DNA from: an uncultured Spirochaetales bacterium
Lineage (GTDB): Bacteria; Spirochaetota; Spirochaetia; Sphaerochaetales; Sphaerochaetaceae
NCBI GenBank assembly: GCA_902781545.1
Contig: CACZJR010000017.1
Coordinates: 1-32,736, forward strand
Length of the DNA: 32,736 nt
Reading direction: 5' to 3'
The notes below the pieces were generated by a model. The model was not told the DNA's origin and did no database searches. It worked only from the letters and a program-made list of their open reading frames with translations. The translations under genes were made by a program, and so were the position numbers. Each line of letters starts with the position of its first letter. Within the stretch, counting starts at the first letter, position 1. Below, one piece after another: positions 16,219 through 24,534 of the stretch.

Positions 16219-16599
16219 TCAGTCCTCCACCGCCTCAAGGATCACCATGGCTATTGCCAGAGGCTGCTCATGCGTGATGCTGAGGTGTACTACCGCCTTG
16301 GGGGCATTGTCCAATGTCTTTCCGCAAAGAGCGACGTACGGACGTCCGTCCTCCTCCTTGCGCGTGATGATCTCAGACGGGATCACAACCGGGGAGAAAC
16401 CCGTACCGCGGGCCTTTGCATAGGCCTCCTTCACCGCAAAGCGGGAAGCCAGGAACTGCGCGCGGACATCCTCATGCGCCGTCTCAAGCGCATGGTACTG
16501 CTCCAGCTCCTCAGGGTTGAAGAGCTTCTCCAGAGTCCTGCCCTGAAGTCTTTTGACCCTTTCAATGTTTACGGCATCAATTCCTGTTCCCAGAATCAC
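16219..16599 (-). CDS. acpS: Holo-[acyl-carrier-protein] synthase
   Basis: A 126-residue 4'-phosphopantetheinyl transferase that activates acyl carrier protein for fatty acid synthesis. Magnesium ligands are Asp8 in the opening GIDAVNIERV and Glu58 in RFAVKEAYAKARG. The usual WxxKEA appears as FAVKEA. LSITHEQPLAIAMVI matches the conserved HEQ..A...V segment. Start is GTG 16599, with a GGAGG about 12 bases upstream, a little farther than usual. It sits 24 bases downstream of cdaR. Confidence 0.95.
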   Translation of the reverse strand: MILGTGIDAVNIERVKRLQGRTLEKLFNPEELEQYHALETAHEDVRAQFLASRFAVKEAYAKARGTGFSPVVIPSEIITRKEEDGRPYVALCGKTLDNAPKAVVHLSITHEQPLAIAMVILEAVED

Positions 16600-16623
16600 T
16601 TGGACGCTGTTCCTCCGGAAGTC

Positions 16624-17019
16624 TCACTTTGAGAAATAAATCTTGACCTGTGACGGCCTTGTGAATATCGAGAGAGCCGTGGTGTCAATGTATGACGTCA
16701 GGTCTCCGGTATCGATCTCCACAACAGCATAGTTCACACCCTCACGGTTGACGGTGGTGAAATCCGCGCTCACAGATATCTTGGCCGGATCAATCATGAA
16801 TATCTGGTCCTCGGTTCCCTGGATCACAAGCTCCACGCTCTTGGGGATTGTGCTCTCGGCCTTGTAGCCGTCAGGCAACGTGACCTTTAGAGGCAGTGTC
16901 ATTGACCTTGAGCTCTGGATTGAGAACAGCAGGACAAAATAGACAAGGACGGCGAGAAGGAGGCAGATGATCTTGACCTGCCAGTTGTACAAAAGCTTCT
17001 GCAAGAACTTACTGCGCAT
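16624..17019 (-). CDS. cdaR: YbbR-domain protein, likely CdaR-like regulator of diadenylate cyclase
   Basis: A 131-residue membrane-anchored protein. One transmembrane helix (about 15-34) is followed by a single YbbR-type beta domain outside the membrane (MTLPLKVTLPDGYKAESTIPKSVELVIQGTEDQIFMIDPAKISVSADF). Firmicute CdaR has several such repeats, so this is a short form. In Firmicutes CdaR binds CdaA and tunes cyclic di-AMP output. The first 11 bases overlap the end of cdaA, which indicates translational coupling and supports a partner role. Confidence 0.85.
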   Translation of the reverse strand: MRSKFLQKLLYNWQVKIICLLLAVLVYFVLLFSIQSSRSMTLPLKVTLPDGYKAESTIPKSVELVIQGTEDQIFMIDPAKISVSADFTTVNREGVNYAVVEIDTGDLTSYIDTTALSIFTRPSQVKIYFSK

Positions 17020-17812
17020 CGTTTCTGCCCTCCTCTATTGCACTCGGCTGCACATCAAGGTAATTGAACAGTGAAAGCAGCATGCTCTTTATCTCGTCAT
17101 GTGAGAGATCATAGTAAAGGTTGCCGTTGCAGGCCAGTGAAATGGCACCGGTCTCCTCGGATACAACGATGATTGCGGCATCGGATTCCTCGGCCATTCC
17201 AAGGGCGGCACGGTGTCTGGTTCCGAAGCTGGCCCTGATGTCTGTCTGTCCTGAAAGCGGAAGATAACAGCCGGCAGCCACAATCTTGGATCCCTGGATT
17301 ATCATGGCACCGTCATGAAGCGGTGTGTCATGGTCGAACACCGTCACGATCAATGCACTTGAGATATCGGCGTTCATCCTTGTTCCGCTGTCGATGATGT
17401 TCTTGATGGCGACCTTACGGGGGAAGACAATCAATGCACCGCGCTTGGACTGCACCAGACGCTGGCATGCGCTGAGAATCGTCTCAATCTGCTCCGAGCT
17501 TGCCTGCGTGCCGCCGATACGGAACAGTCTGCTTCGTCTGCTTGCACCAGGGGTGAATGTCCTTCTGAGCTCAGGCTGATAGACACTGAACAGAAACACA
17601 AGACCCGGTACGGCGCAGATTCGGAGAACGTTCTCCATCACCCTCAGACCGGCGAACTTGCAGACTATGTAAAGGAACGCGTAAATCAGAACCGATCTGA
17701 TGAGCTGTGTTGCCCTGTTCTGCGCCAGAGCGATGTAGAAATTGTAGAAAAAGACAGTGAGAAGCAGAATCTGCACCACGGCCCTTATCCAGTCAACAGT
17801 TGTAACCGGCAT
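17009..17812 (-). CDS. cdaA: Diadenylate cyclase CdaA
   Basis: A 267-residue enzyme that joins two ATP into cyclic di-AMP. Three N-terminal membrane helices (about 8-29, 38-54, 63-77) precede the DAC domain (about 100-240). The active-site motifs are LHDGAM (DGA at 167-169) and GTRHRAALG (RHR at 199-201), both intact. The C-terminal extension is short. A GGAGG site stands before the ATG, and a GC-rich hairpin plus a TATAAT box lie in the 64-base gap after the M16 peptidase gene, so it probably has its own promoter. cdaR follows with overlap. Confidence 0.96.
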   Translation of the reverse strand: MPVTTVDWIRAVVQILLLTVFFYNFYIALAQNRATQLIRSVLIYAFLYIVCKFAGLRVMENVLRICAVPGLVFLFSVYQPELRRTFTPGASRRSRLFRIGGTQASSEQIETILSACQRLVQSKRGALIVFPRKVAIKNIIDSGTRMNADISSALIVTVFDHDTPLHDGAMIIQGSKIVAAGCYLPLSGQTDIRASFGTRHRAALGMAEESDAAIIVVSEETGAISLACNGNLYYDLSHDEIKSMLLSLFNYLDVQPSAIEEGRNDAQ

Positions 17813-17829
17813 TCCATTTCCTCCGAGAC

Positions 17830-17846
17830 CGCGCGTACTATGCGCG
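17830..17846 (-). promoter_or_regulatory. GC-rich leader hairpin before cdaA
   Basis: CGCGC (17830-17834) pairs with GCGCG (17842-17846) around a 7-base loop, a few bases upstream of the cdaA ribosome site. There is no T-run, so it is not an ordinary terminator. It could affect cdaA translation. Confidence 0.35.
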
Positions 17847-17858
17847 AGAATTACAAGA

Positions 17859-17887
17859 ATTATAGCCTAATATATTTCACATAGGAA
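17859..17887 (-). promoter_or_regulatory. Candidate cdaA promoter
   Basis: A perfect TATAAT is present on the minus strand at 17859-17864. The hexamer 17 bases upstream, TTCCTA (17882-17887), is a poor -35. Confidence 0.4.
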
Positions 17888-20741
17888 GAGCAATGATCTT
17901 AAGCGGCTCCAGTTTTTTCACCATGTCCGACCCACAGACAACCGCAGTGCTGGACTCTGCGGACAGCCTCTCCAGGACAAGGGACGCAACCTCATCCAGA
18001 TCCGACGGACCCATCTTGAGAAGCATCCTCCTCCTGTTGAGATAGCGTCTGTAGGACGAGCCTGTGAGCACGCTCATGAACGCCTCCGAGCTCTTGGTCT
18101 GAGGGCTCAGAGGCTTGAGCTCACGCCCCAGGATCGTGACCACGGAGTACTCGATCTCCTGCATGTCGTTCCTCTGTCTCAGGGCATCTGTGAACACCTT
18201 GAAGGTCTCCAGGATCCTGGGATCGCGGTATGACGAGAACACAAAAAGCCCCTCCATCCTGTCCACATGGCTCTCTACCCCGTAAGCCCCGTTCGCACCC
18301 CTGACGACAGACCACAGATAACCCGATGACAGGACCGATGACAGCAGCGTGCTGGCCACCAGGCTTCTCTCATCATCACGTCCGAAACGGACGGCCATCG
18401 CATTGAATGCAGGTCCGGAGGGGACAGTGTACACCACAGGCCTCTCACAGGTCCCTTTAGTGCCCTCACATGTGAAGGATTTATAATAGTTAGAAGTCCT
18501 TACAAACTTACCAATGTTAAACCTATCTGTAAATGCACGAACAAATTGCAGAAGACTTCCCTGCTCAGCATCGCTTCCTGTGTGGACCTTCATGGCACGT
18601 TGCGTGAACACCTTGCGCCATAGCTTAGTAAGCGTGACTGACAAACTCTCAAGGCTTGTTTTCCCGCCTTCAAGGGCATTTCTCAGGTCCACCAGATAGA
18701 GCCAGAGAGACGTTCCGACATTCATCTCGCTCTCCATTGCGGAGGCCGAGAAAACACTCGATGCCCCCAGTACCGCATAGGAGTTTCCGCTGTATGTGTA
18801 GCCGCTCTCGAACTCGGTTATCATGTCCGTCAGGGACGCCTTTATCCTTGCTGTGTCGTCCAGATCCGGCTCTGTGAGAAGCTCCGCTATCAGGTCCATC
18901 GCCTGGGAAAAATCCTGGTGCAGCATCTTGGATTTCACTATCACCGCAGACATGGGTCTGTGATGCACGTCAGAGCCTGCGTTCGGGTACATGAAGAAAC
19001 TTCCCGTCAGCATCTTTATCAGTGTGCTGACCTGCCTGAAGTCATGGTGTTTTGTCCCGCACATCTGCATGCATCTGACCAAAAGTGGAAGCATCCTCTT
19101 CTCCTCCAAGGAAAGTCCTCTGGTGTCAAAGGCAATGCTCAGGTACACGATTCCTCTGGTAAATAGGCTGTACTCATAATATGAGGCTCCGCCCTCAAGA
19201 CGTATGCGGTTGTTGTGATATCTGTTTATCCTTCTCGGAAGGTCGGAGACGGTGATGCGCTCAATGGAGGCAAGAGCCTCATCCGAGTCCTCCTCGCTGA
19301 CAAAACGCTCAAAGGCCTTCCGCTCATCCTCAGACGGTGCGCTCATGCTGTCCAGTTTCTTCTGGAGATTGGCCTTGAAAATCTCATCATAATGCTCGTC
19401 AGACTCAACCGAAAGAAGGCACCTTCTGGGGTTCTTGAGAAGGTTCTCATCCATCCAGGTCTCAAAATACCTGCCTTTTGCCACCCTTTCCTTCAGCCTT
19501 CTGAGCCTAGCCATGCTTGCCACCCCGGCCTCAGGGTCCTTTCCCCTCATCCAGCAGCGGGCCGCCTTCATGCATGTGAGGATTCCGAACGGGACTCCGT
19601 CTCCGGGAATCTCCTGCTCCTTGAACTCAAGGCGCTTTATTGCGGCCTTCACAATGTCCTCAGGCAGGCCGTCTCTGACATAAGAACGGATCTGATCCAT
19701 GAAAAAGGCCTCAATCTCGTTCTCCTTGCCCTTTCTGGCATGGCTGAAGCCCACTGAGAAGGTCAGAACAGGGCTTTCCACATCAGTTCCGCTCAGAGGA
19801 TGAAGGTCCTCACCCAGGTCAGATTCTATTATTGCGTTGTAAAGAGGCGCTCCGGGATTGCCCAGAAGCATGTCTACCAGAACCGATGCAGTAAGGATCT
19901 CCAGTGGGTCATCTCCAGGGGTTGTGAGCCATGAAAGAACGACACTTCTTGAGTCTCCCGCAGGGCAAGAGGCCGCTGTACGCATCGGTTTCATATCTTT
20001 TTGCAGATAGTTTTCCGATTTCGGAATAATTTTTTCACCCTTCTCACGGTCTTTCAGGTAACGGCTCTCCAATTTATCGAGGTACTGATCGGCATCCAGG
20101 TTTCCGAAGAGGAACAGCCTGCAGTTTGACGGGCTGTACCACTTCTTGTATCTCTCAAGGTACTGCTCATATGTGAGATCTGTGATTTGAAGCGGATCTC
20201 CGCCTGAGTCGTACTGGCACGGTGTGCCTTTGAACATGTCACGGAAGATGCAGGCCTGGACAACAGAATCCTCAGTGCTTCTTGCACCGCACATCTCATT
20301 GAACACAACTCCGTCAAAATGACCGTCAAAGCTTCGGATTCCCTCCTGCTGGAATGATGTCTTACGGAGAAGCGGATCAAAGACGGCATCGGCATAGATG
20401 TCGAACAGAATGTCAAAGTCCTTCTTCAGAGGCGACGCGAACGGATACATGGTCTTGTCCACGAATGTCATGGCATTGAGGAAGGTGTTCGGACTGGACA
20501 GGAGCACCTGGGAGAACGGATCCTTGACAGGGAACCTTTTTGACCCGGACAGGACGGTATGCTCAAGGATATGCGCAACTCCCTTGCTGTCCTCCGATGG
20601 TGTGTTGAAGATGAAGCTGCAACAGCACTCCTCATCCTTGTTCTTTATGTGAAACACCTCCATACCCGTCTTGTCATGGACATAGAAGTTCGCCACGCCG
20701 TTGTATTCCGGCATGTCCGTGGATCTAATCAGATTAAACAT
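17877..20741 (-). CDS. M16C-family zinc metallopeptidase (PreP/presequence-protease-like)
   Basis: A 954-residue insulinase-superfamily peptidase. The inverted zinc motif HILEH is at 57-61 (His57, Glu60, His61), with the third ligand likely Glu149 in GVVFNEMCG. AHILEHTVLSGSKRFPVKDPF and LSSPNTFLNAMTFVDKTMYPFAS are the typical PreP-type sequence, and the length fits the four-domain clamshell. The C-terminal half ends with the family's YRRYLNRRRMLLKMGPSDL region. No signal peptide is seen, so it should degrade peptides in the cytoplasm. Its start lies inside the last codons of the upstream lipoprotein gene (8-base overlap). Confidence 0.93.
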   Translation of the reverse strand: MFNLIRSTDMPEYNGVANFYVHDKTGMEVFHIKNKDEECCCSFIFNTPSEDSKGVAHILEHTVLSGSKRFPVKDPFSQVLLSSPNTFLNAMTFVDKTMYPFASPLKKDFDILFDIYADAVFDPLLRKTSFQQEGIRSFDGHFDGVVFNEMCGARSTEDSVVQACIFRDMFKGTPCQYDSGGDPLQITDLTYEQYLERYKKWYSPSNCRLFLFGNLDADQYLDKLESRYLKDREKGEKIIPKSENYLQKDMKPMRTAASCPAGDSRSVVLSWLTTPGDDPLEILTASVLVDMLLGNPGAPLYNAIIESDLGEDLHPLSGTDVESPVLTFSVGFSHARKGKENEIEAFFMDQIRSYVRDGLPEDIVKAAIKRLEFKEQEIPGDGVPFGILTCMKAARCWMRGKDPEAGVASMARLRRLKERVAKGRYFETWMDENLLKNPRRCLLSVESDEHYDEIFKANLQKKLDSMSAPSEDERKAFERFVSEEDSDEALASIERITVSDLPRRINRYHNNRIRLEGGASYYEYSLFTRGIVYLSIAFDTRGLSLEEKRMLPLLVRCMQMCGTKHHDFRQVSTLIKMLTGSFFMYPNAGSDVHHRPMSAVIVKSKMLHQDFSQAMDLIAELLTEPDLDDTARIKASLTDMITEFESGYTYSGNSYAVLGASSVFSASAMESEMNVGTSLWLYLVDLRNALEGGKTSLESLSVTLTKLWRKVFTQRAMKVHTGSDAEQGSLLQFVRAFTDRFNIGKFVRTSNYYKSFTCEGTKGTCERPVVYTVPSGPAFNAMAVRFGRDDERSLVASTLLSSVLSSGYLWSVVRGANGAYGVESHVDRMEGLFVFSSYRDPRILETFKVFTDALRQRNDMQEIEYSVVTILGRELKPLSPQTKSSEAFMSVLTGSSYRRYLNRRRMLLKMGPSDLDEVASLVLERLSAESSTAVVCGSDMVKKLEPLKIIALPM

Positions 20742-22143
20742 ATTCCGCCTTAACTAAAGTATAAGCAATATCTGAGAGGGTCTTGAATGCCTCTGTGACA
20801 GCCTCTTGCTCCGTCTGTGCGAATGCACTTGCGTTTATCACATCGCTCTGGTACAGGACAGTCTCATCGGCGCAGTTGAACAGAGTCACCAGACCTTCTG
20901 CGCTTGCGACATACAGACCGGTCTTGGACTCAATGACGTCAACAACACCCAGTCTGATGACAAGCATGCACTCCTCTGTCCTTGAGCTGTGATTGAACTC
21001 ATAGATTATGTCCTGCTCGTCATCTAGCTCAGAGTAGAATGCTGAGGCATCGGCTCCGTCAGTGACAAACTTTGAGGTAAGGTAATCCGATATCTCGCTC
21101 ACGCCTGTCACATATCCAAGGCTGTCATGCTCAACAACACTTACCGCAATGCTTCCGCGCCTGTACGCCTTGGCGTAGCTGAACGTCAGGCTCTTCGAGT
21201 CAATCAGATCACCCAGTTCCACAGTCCTCTCCTCAGGAGCGGCCTTCATCAGGGCAGACATCTCCTCGGAGAGATTCAGGCTGAATATCACCGTCCCTTT
21301 CCTGAGAATGGAGTTGTTTATTGCGTTGAACGTGAACCTTCCGTCATCGTCTGAGATGTATACGAAGTTGTCCTTGTAGACCTCACCCTTGGAGTCTTCT
21401 GCAAGATATGTGGCCTTGATCTCCGCAGAGCCTACTGCGGATGAGACGAACGTTCCTTTTCTCTGGACTTCTATCGTGCACACGGCATCGGCTGGTCTTG
21501 AGGCTGACACAGTTACGGTTATGTTTTCCAGAAGCTCCACAACCACCGGATAGAGGGAATCATAGGAGTACTCGCTGTCAATGTAGTCAACACCGTAACC
21601 CAATGCCATGGCCTTCATGTAGTTCTCCACGGCCTTGAGCTCCTTTCCCGACTTCACAAAGGTATCGCCCTCAAGGACAAGGCTTTCCACCTCCTCGGAC
21701 AGGGCAGTCCTTCTCTTGTTCTCCTCGCTTGTGGCATTCTCAAGCAGAGCACGGTCAAGCACCGCATGGATGTAGTAATGGTAGTTTCCGTCCGATGAGA
21801 CAACTGAAAACGTGTCCACGATCTGAAGGCCGAACTGGTTGATGGTCCCCATGACACTCAGCTCCCTGTAGACCTCCTGACCCAGCTCATAACCGATCCT
21901 GTCAGAAAGGATCTCAATCAGGTTCGTGTAAGAGAGAAGCTCGGCCTGCCTCTCAGTGCTTGCACCTCCTTCACCCACCATGCCGGTGTTGCCCTTGCCG
22001 ATGTTATAGCTTGGCTCGTAGTACCAGAACGGCAGACCTGAGATGTTTGACTTGACCAGTGCCATGACAGATGAGCATCCCGTGACCAAGATCACTGCTG
22101 CAAGGAGGGACAGTATGGTTAAAGCAATCCTTGTCTTTCTCAT
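20734..22143 (-). CDS. LPP20-like lipoprotein
   Basis: The start is ATG 22143, sharing one base with the stop of the preceding gene (TGATG). The 469-residue protein has a lipobox LVTGC with Cys23, so it is a membrane-anchored lipoprotein. Residues about 35-135 resemble LPP20-type domains: LPFWYYEPSYN, a glycine-rich GMVGEGGASTERQAELLSYTNLIEIL, and a second strand pair around YHYYIHAVLDRALL. The long remainder is mostly beta with no family I recognise. The function is unknown; LPP20-like proteins are outer-membrane lipoproteins in other bacteria. It is encoded between an outer-membrane-like protein and the M16 peptidase. Confidence 0.75.
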   Translation of the reverse strand: MRKTRIALTILSLLAAVILVTGCSSVMALVKSNISGLPFWYYEPSYNIGKGNTGMVGEGGASTERQAELLSYTNLIEILSDRIGYELGQEVYRELSVMGTINQFGLQIVDTFSVVSSDGNYHYYIHAVLDRALLENATSEENKRRTALSEEVESLVLEGDTFVKSGKELKAVENYMKAMALGYGVDYIDSEYSYDSLYPVVVELLENITVTVSASRPADAVCTIEVQRKGTFVSSAVGSAEIKATYLAEDSKGEVYKDNFVYISDDDGRFTFNAINNSILRKGTVIFSLNLSEEMSALMKAAPEERTVELGDLIDSKSLTFSYAKAYRRGSIAVSVVEHDSLGYVTGVSEISDYLTSKFVTDGADASAFYSELDDEQDIIYEFNHSSRTEECMLVIRLGVVDVIESKTGLYVASAEGLVTLFNCADETVLYQSDVINASAFAQTEQEAVTEAFKTLSDIAYTLVKAEYV

Positions 22144-22799
22144 CAGAAGCACACCCCGACGCCTGCAAACGGAGTCCATATCGAATACTTGCCCTGAACG
22201 GCAAGCCAGCTGAAGCCCGCGCTCCAGCAGAACGAGCTGATGTTGTGTCTGTAGCAGAAACCGTAGCCCGAGGCAAATGTTACACCGGTCCTGACAATGC
22301 TGATTCCGGCTGTTCCCCAGCCTACAAGCTTTCCGTTCTGGATGAAGGTGTTGGAGCTGTCCCAGAGCCTGGCAAGAGGCACTGTCACCTCAAGGCCTGC
22401 CAGTGCAAGGGCTCTCACGCCTTTTTTCTGACCATAGCTCAGACCACCCATGACAACAGGAGAAAGCGGATAGATCGGAGTGGTGATGCTGTAGCTTGCA
22501 AGGGCATGGTTCATGCCTCCCATCAACGTGATGGTGCTCAGCGGCCTGCGTCTTGTAAGATCTGAATCCCTCTGATACGGGGCCCTTGAGATCAGCTTGT
22601 CAAACATGACCACATTGTCACGAACCTTGCGGACAATAAGTAAGTTGTCCTGATTATCAGTGTAGACCTGACCTCTAGAGACTCCGTCTTCCATCTCAAC
22701 AGATGAGATGTTGTTTCCGTAGACATAGCTGATTGTGCCCGCATGAAGGCTTGAGCATATGAGAATAAGGATGGTCAGGACGGCAAAAAGTCTTCTCAC
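22143..22799 (-). CDS. Exported outer-membrane-like protein of unknown function
   Basis: The start is taken at GTG 22799, two bases past the pepT stop, because it puts a clean signal peptide at the N-terminus (VRRLFAVLTILILICSSLHA, cleavage near residue 20); the longer frame adds a Ser-rich shadow of pepT. The 218-residue protein has alternating beta-prone stretches rich in Gly and aromatic residues (LGGLSYGQ-like, GWGTAGISIVRTGVTFASGYGFCYRH, YSIWTPFAGVGVCF) and ends in Phe, as many outer-membrane barrels do. I do not recognise the family. It is tightly linked to the LPP20-like lipoprotein gene, suggesting a shared envelope role. Confidence 0.7.
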   Translation of the reverse strand: MRRLFAVLTILILICSSLHAGTISYVYGNNISSVEMEDGVSRGQVYTDNQDNLLIVRKVRDNVVMFDKLISRAPYQRDSDLTRRRPLSTITLMGGMNHALASYSITTPIYPLSPVVMGGLSYGQKKGVRALALAGLEVTVPLARLWDSSNTFIQNGKLVGWGTAGISIVRTGVTFASGYGFCYRHNISSFCWSAGFSWLAVQGKYSIWTPFAGVGVCF

Positions 22800-22800
22800 C

Positions 22801-24027
22801 TTAAACTGCCCACTGCTTGATGATCTCGATGATGAGGCTTGTGGCATCATTCATTGCATCCAGAGCTGCCCACTCGAACCTGCTGTGATAGTTGTGACCG
22901 CCTGTATAGAGGTTCGGACACGGGATTCCCAGCATCTCGGCAATGCGCGATCCGTCCGTTCCCCCGCGGATGATCTCTGTCTTCAGGGGCTGGCCTAGGA
23001 CCTTGCCGGCCTGGAAGATGGCATCAACTGCCTTGGGGCTCTTCTTTGCGACCTCACCCATGTTCAGGTAGCTGATCTTGGCATCGACCTTGACCTTGCC
23101 TCCGATGTAAAGGCCTTCAATTGCAGTTCCAAGGGACTTGAGGACATCAATCTTCCTGAGAAGATTGTCATAGTCAAAGTCCCTGAGGTAGATTGTCAGG
23201 TCCATGTCGGTGGCGTTTCCGCTTGCCTGCTGGGCGCAGTAATATCCGTAGCGGCCGTCGGTGGCCTCAGGGCTCTCTGCCTGAGGAAGGGCATTGATAT
23301 AGGCTGCGGCCATTGTCAGGGCATTGACCATCCTGCCGCGTGCTGCGCCGAGGTGGAATGAGACACCCGAGAAATGGACCTTTACGGTAGCCGCGTTGAA
23401 GCACTCGAGCTCCACATAGTAGCGCTCGCCGCCGTCAACGGTGTAGAAGGCTTTTGACCTCAGGCGCTTTGCATCAAAGAAGTCCATTCCAAAGCCTGTC
23501 TCCTCATCTGGAGAGAACAGGATCTCCACCTCTCCGTGTTTGATCTCAGGATGCTTCACCAGATATGAGACAGCGGTCATGATCTCAGCAATACCGCCCT
23601 TGTCATCACATCCGAGAAGCGTGTCGCCCTCCGATGTGATGATCTTTGATCCTGCGTACTTGGGAAGCTCGCTGTTCTTTGCAGCCTCTATGACCATGCC
23701 GTTCTTGAGGACGATGTCTCCGCCCTTGTAGTCATTGACAACCGGCTTTACATGATTGCCTTCAACATCGTCCGCAGTATCCACATGTGAGCTGAATGCT
23801 ATGGTCGGAAGACCCTCTGCCGTGGCCGGAAGCCTTGCAAGCAGATACCCGTGCTCATCCAGATTCACATCAGTGAGCCCCAGCTCACTGAGCTCTTTCT
23901 CCAGAAGCCTCAGAAGATCCCATTCGCCCTCAAATGACGGATGCTTCTTGTCCGCCAGAGCCTCAATGCTCTGTGTGTCCACAACGGCATATCTCAGAAA
24001 CCTCTCAAGTATCTCCTCTTTGAACAT
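22801..24027 (-). CDS. pepT: Tripeptide aminopeptidase (peptidase T)
   Basis: The start is ATG 24027, behind AGGGAG. The 408-residue M20B peptidase shows the two-zinc site: His81 and Asp83 in SSHVDTADD, Asp141 in LGCDDKGG, Glu175-Glu176 in FSPDEETGFG, and a C-terminal histidine in TGGHNYHSRFEW. IIRGGTDGSRIAEMLG is also family typical. It releases N-terminal residues from tripeptides in the cytoplasm, a natural partner for the M16 peptidase encoded downstream. A plausible promoter lies 33-60 bases upstream. Confidence 0.95.
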   Translation of the reverse strand: MFKEEILERFLRYAVVDTQSIEALADKKHPSFEGEWDLLRLLEKELSELGLTDVNLDEHGYLLARLPATAEGLPTIAFSSHVDTADDVEGNHVKPVVNDYKGGDIVLKNGMVIEAAKNSELPKYAGSKIITSEGDTLLGCDDKGGIAEIMTAVSYLVKHPEIKHGEVEILFSPDEETGFGMDFFDAKRLRSKAFYTVDGGERYYVELECFNAATVKVHFSGVSFHLGAARGRMVNALTMAAAYINALPQAESPEATDGRYGYYCAQQASGNATDMDLTIYLRDFDYDNLLRKIDVLKSLGTAIEGLYIGGKVKVDAKISYLNMGEVAKKSPKAVDAIFQAGKVLGQPLKTEIIRGGTDGSRIAEMLGIPCPNLYTGGHNYHSRFEWAALDAMNDATSLIIEIIKQWAV

Positions 24028-24059
24028 AATCACTCCCTGCATTCGCGCACATGCGCTTC

Positions 24060-24086
24060 CTTATAACAATATGCATTATTGCACAA
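24060..24086 (-). promoter_or_regulatory. Candidate pepT promoter
   Basis: On the minus strand TTGTGC (24081-24086) lies 15 bases from TATAAG (24060-24065); shifting the first box by one base gives TTTGTG with 16 bases. The spacer includes the short palindrome ATGCAT. Confidence 0.35.
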
Positions 24087-24110
24087 AACTGGGAGGGAGG
24101 AAAACCTTCT

Positions 24111-24530
24111 TCATCCCGATATCAGCTTCTCATAGATTCTCTCAAGGTTTTCCTGCCGGTATGATTTGCGGTCAATCTCGCACTCCCAGACGACAATGAC
24201 ACGCCAGCCCATGCTCTCAAGCTCAGCTGTCACGCGCTCATCGCGCTCCCTGTTTCGCTTTATCTTGGCCTCCCAGAAGCCGATGTTGCTTCCGGGCATC
24301 CTGAAACGGGAGCAGCCCTCATGCCCGTGCCAGAAGCATCCGTTGACGAAGATGACGGTACGGTATTTGGGGAAGACCATGTCCGGGTGGCCTGGAAGAC
24401 GCCTGTCGTTCTTCCTGTAGCGCAGCCCCATGCTGAACAGATACTTGCGAACAAGGATCTCCGGCTTGGTGTCCTTGCCATGTATCTGAGACATGTTGTA
24501 ATGGCGTTGCTCAGGTGTAAGATGATCCAT
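24111..24530 (-). CDS. vsr: Very short patch repair endonuclease (Vsr)
   Basis: A 139-residue protein of full Vsr length. It shows the complete signature LTPEQRHYNMSQIHGKDTKPEILVRK at the N-terminus, LPGHPDMVFPKYRTVIFVNGCFWHGHEGC (catalytic Asp and His, zinc cysteines and histidines) and GWRVIVVWECEI. Vsr nicks 5' to T in T:G mismatches created by deamination of 5-methylcytosine and is normally encoded next to a cytosine-5 methyltransferase. No methyltransferase gene is present within this window. It begins four bases after the GH5 gene stop, so it is carried on that transcript. Confidence 0.95.
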   Translation of the reverse strand: MDHLTPEQRHYNMSQIHGKDTKPEILVRKYLFSMGLRYRKNDRRLPGHPDMVFPKYRTVIFVNGCFWHGHEGCSRFRMPGSNIGFWEAKIKRNRERDERVTAELESMGWRVIVVWECEIDRKSYRQENLERIYEKLISG

Positions 24531-24534
24531 CCTC

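Noticed and set aside
22800-22850. Longer N-terminus (Ser-rich) for the outer-membrane-like protein
   Set aside because: It would place a polar segment before the signal peptide and overlaps the conserved end of pepT.
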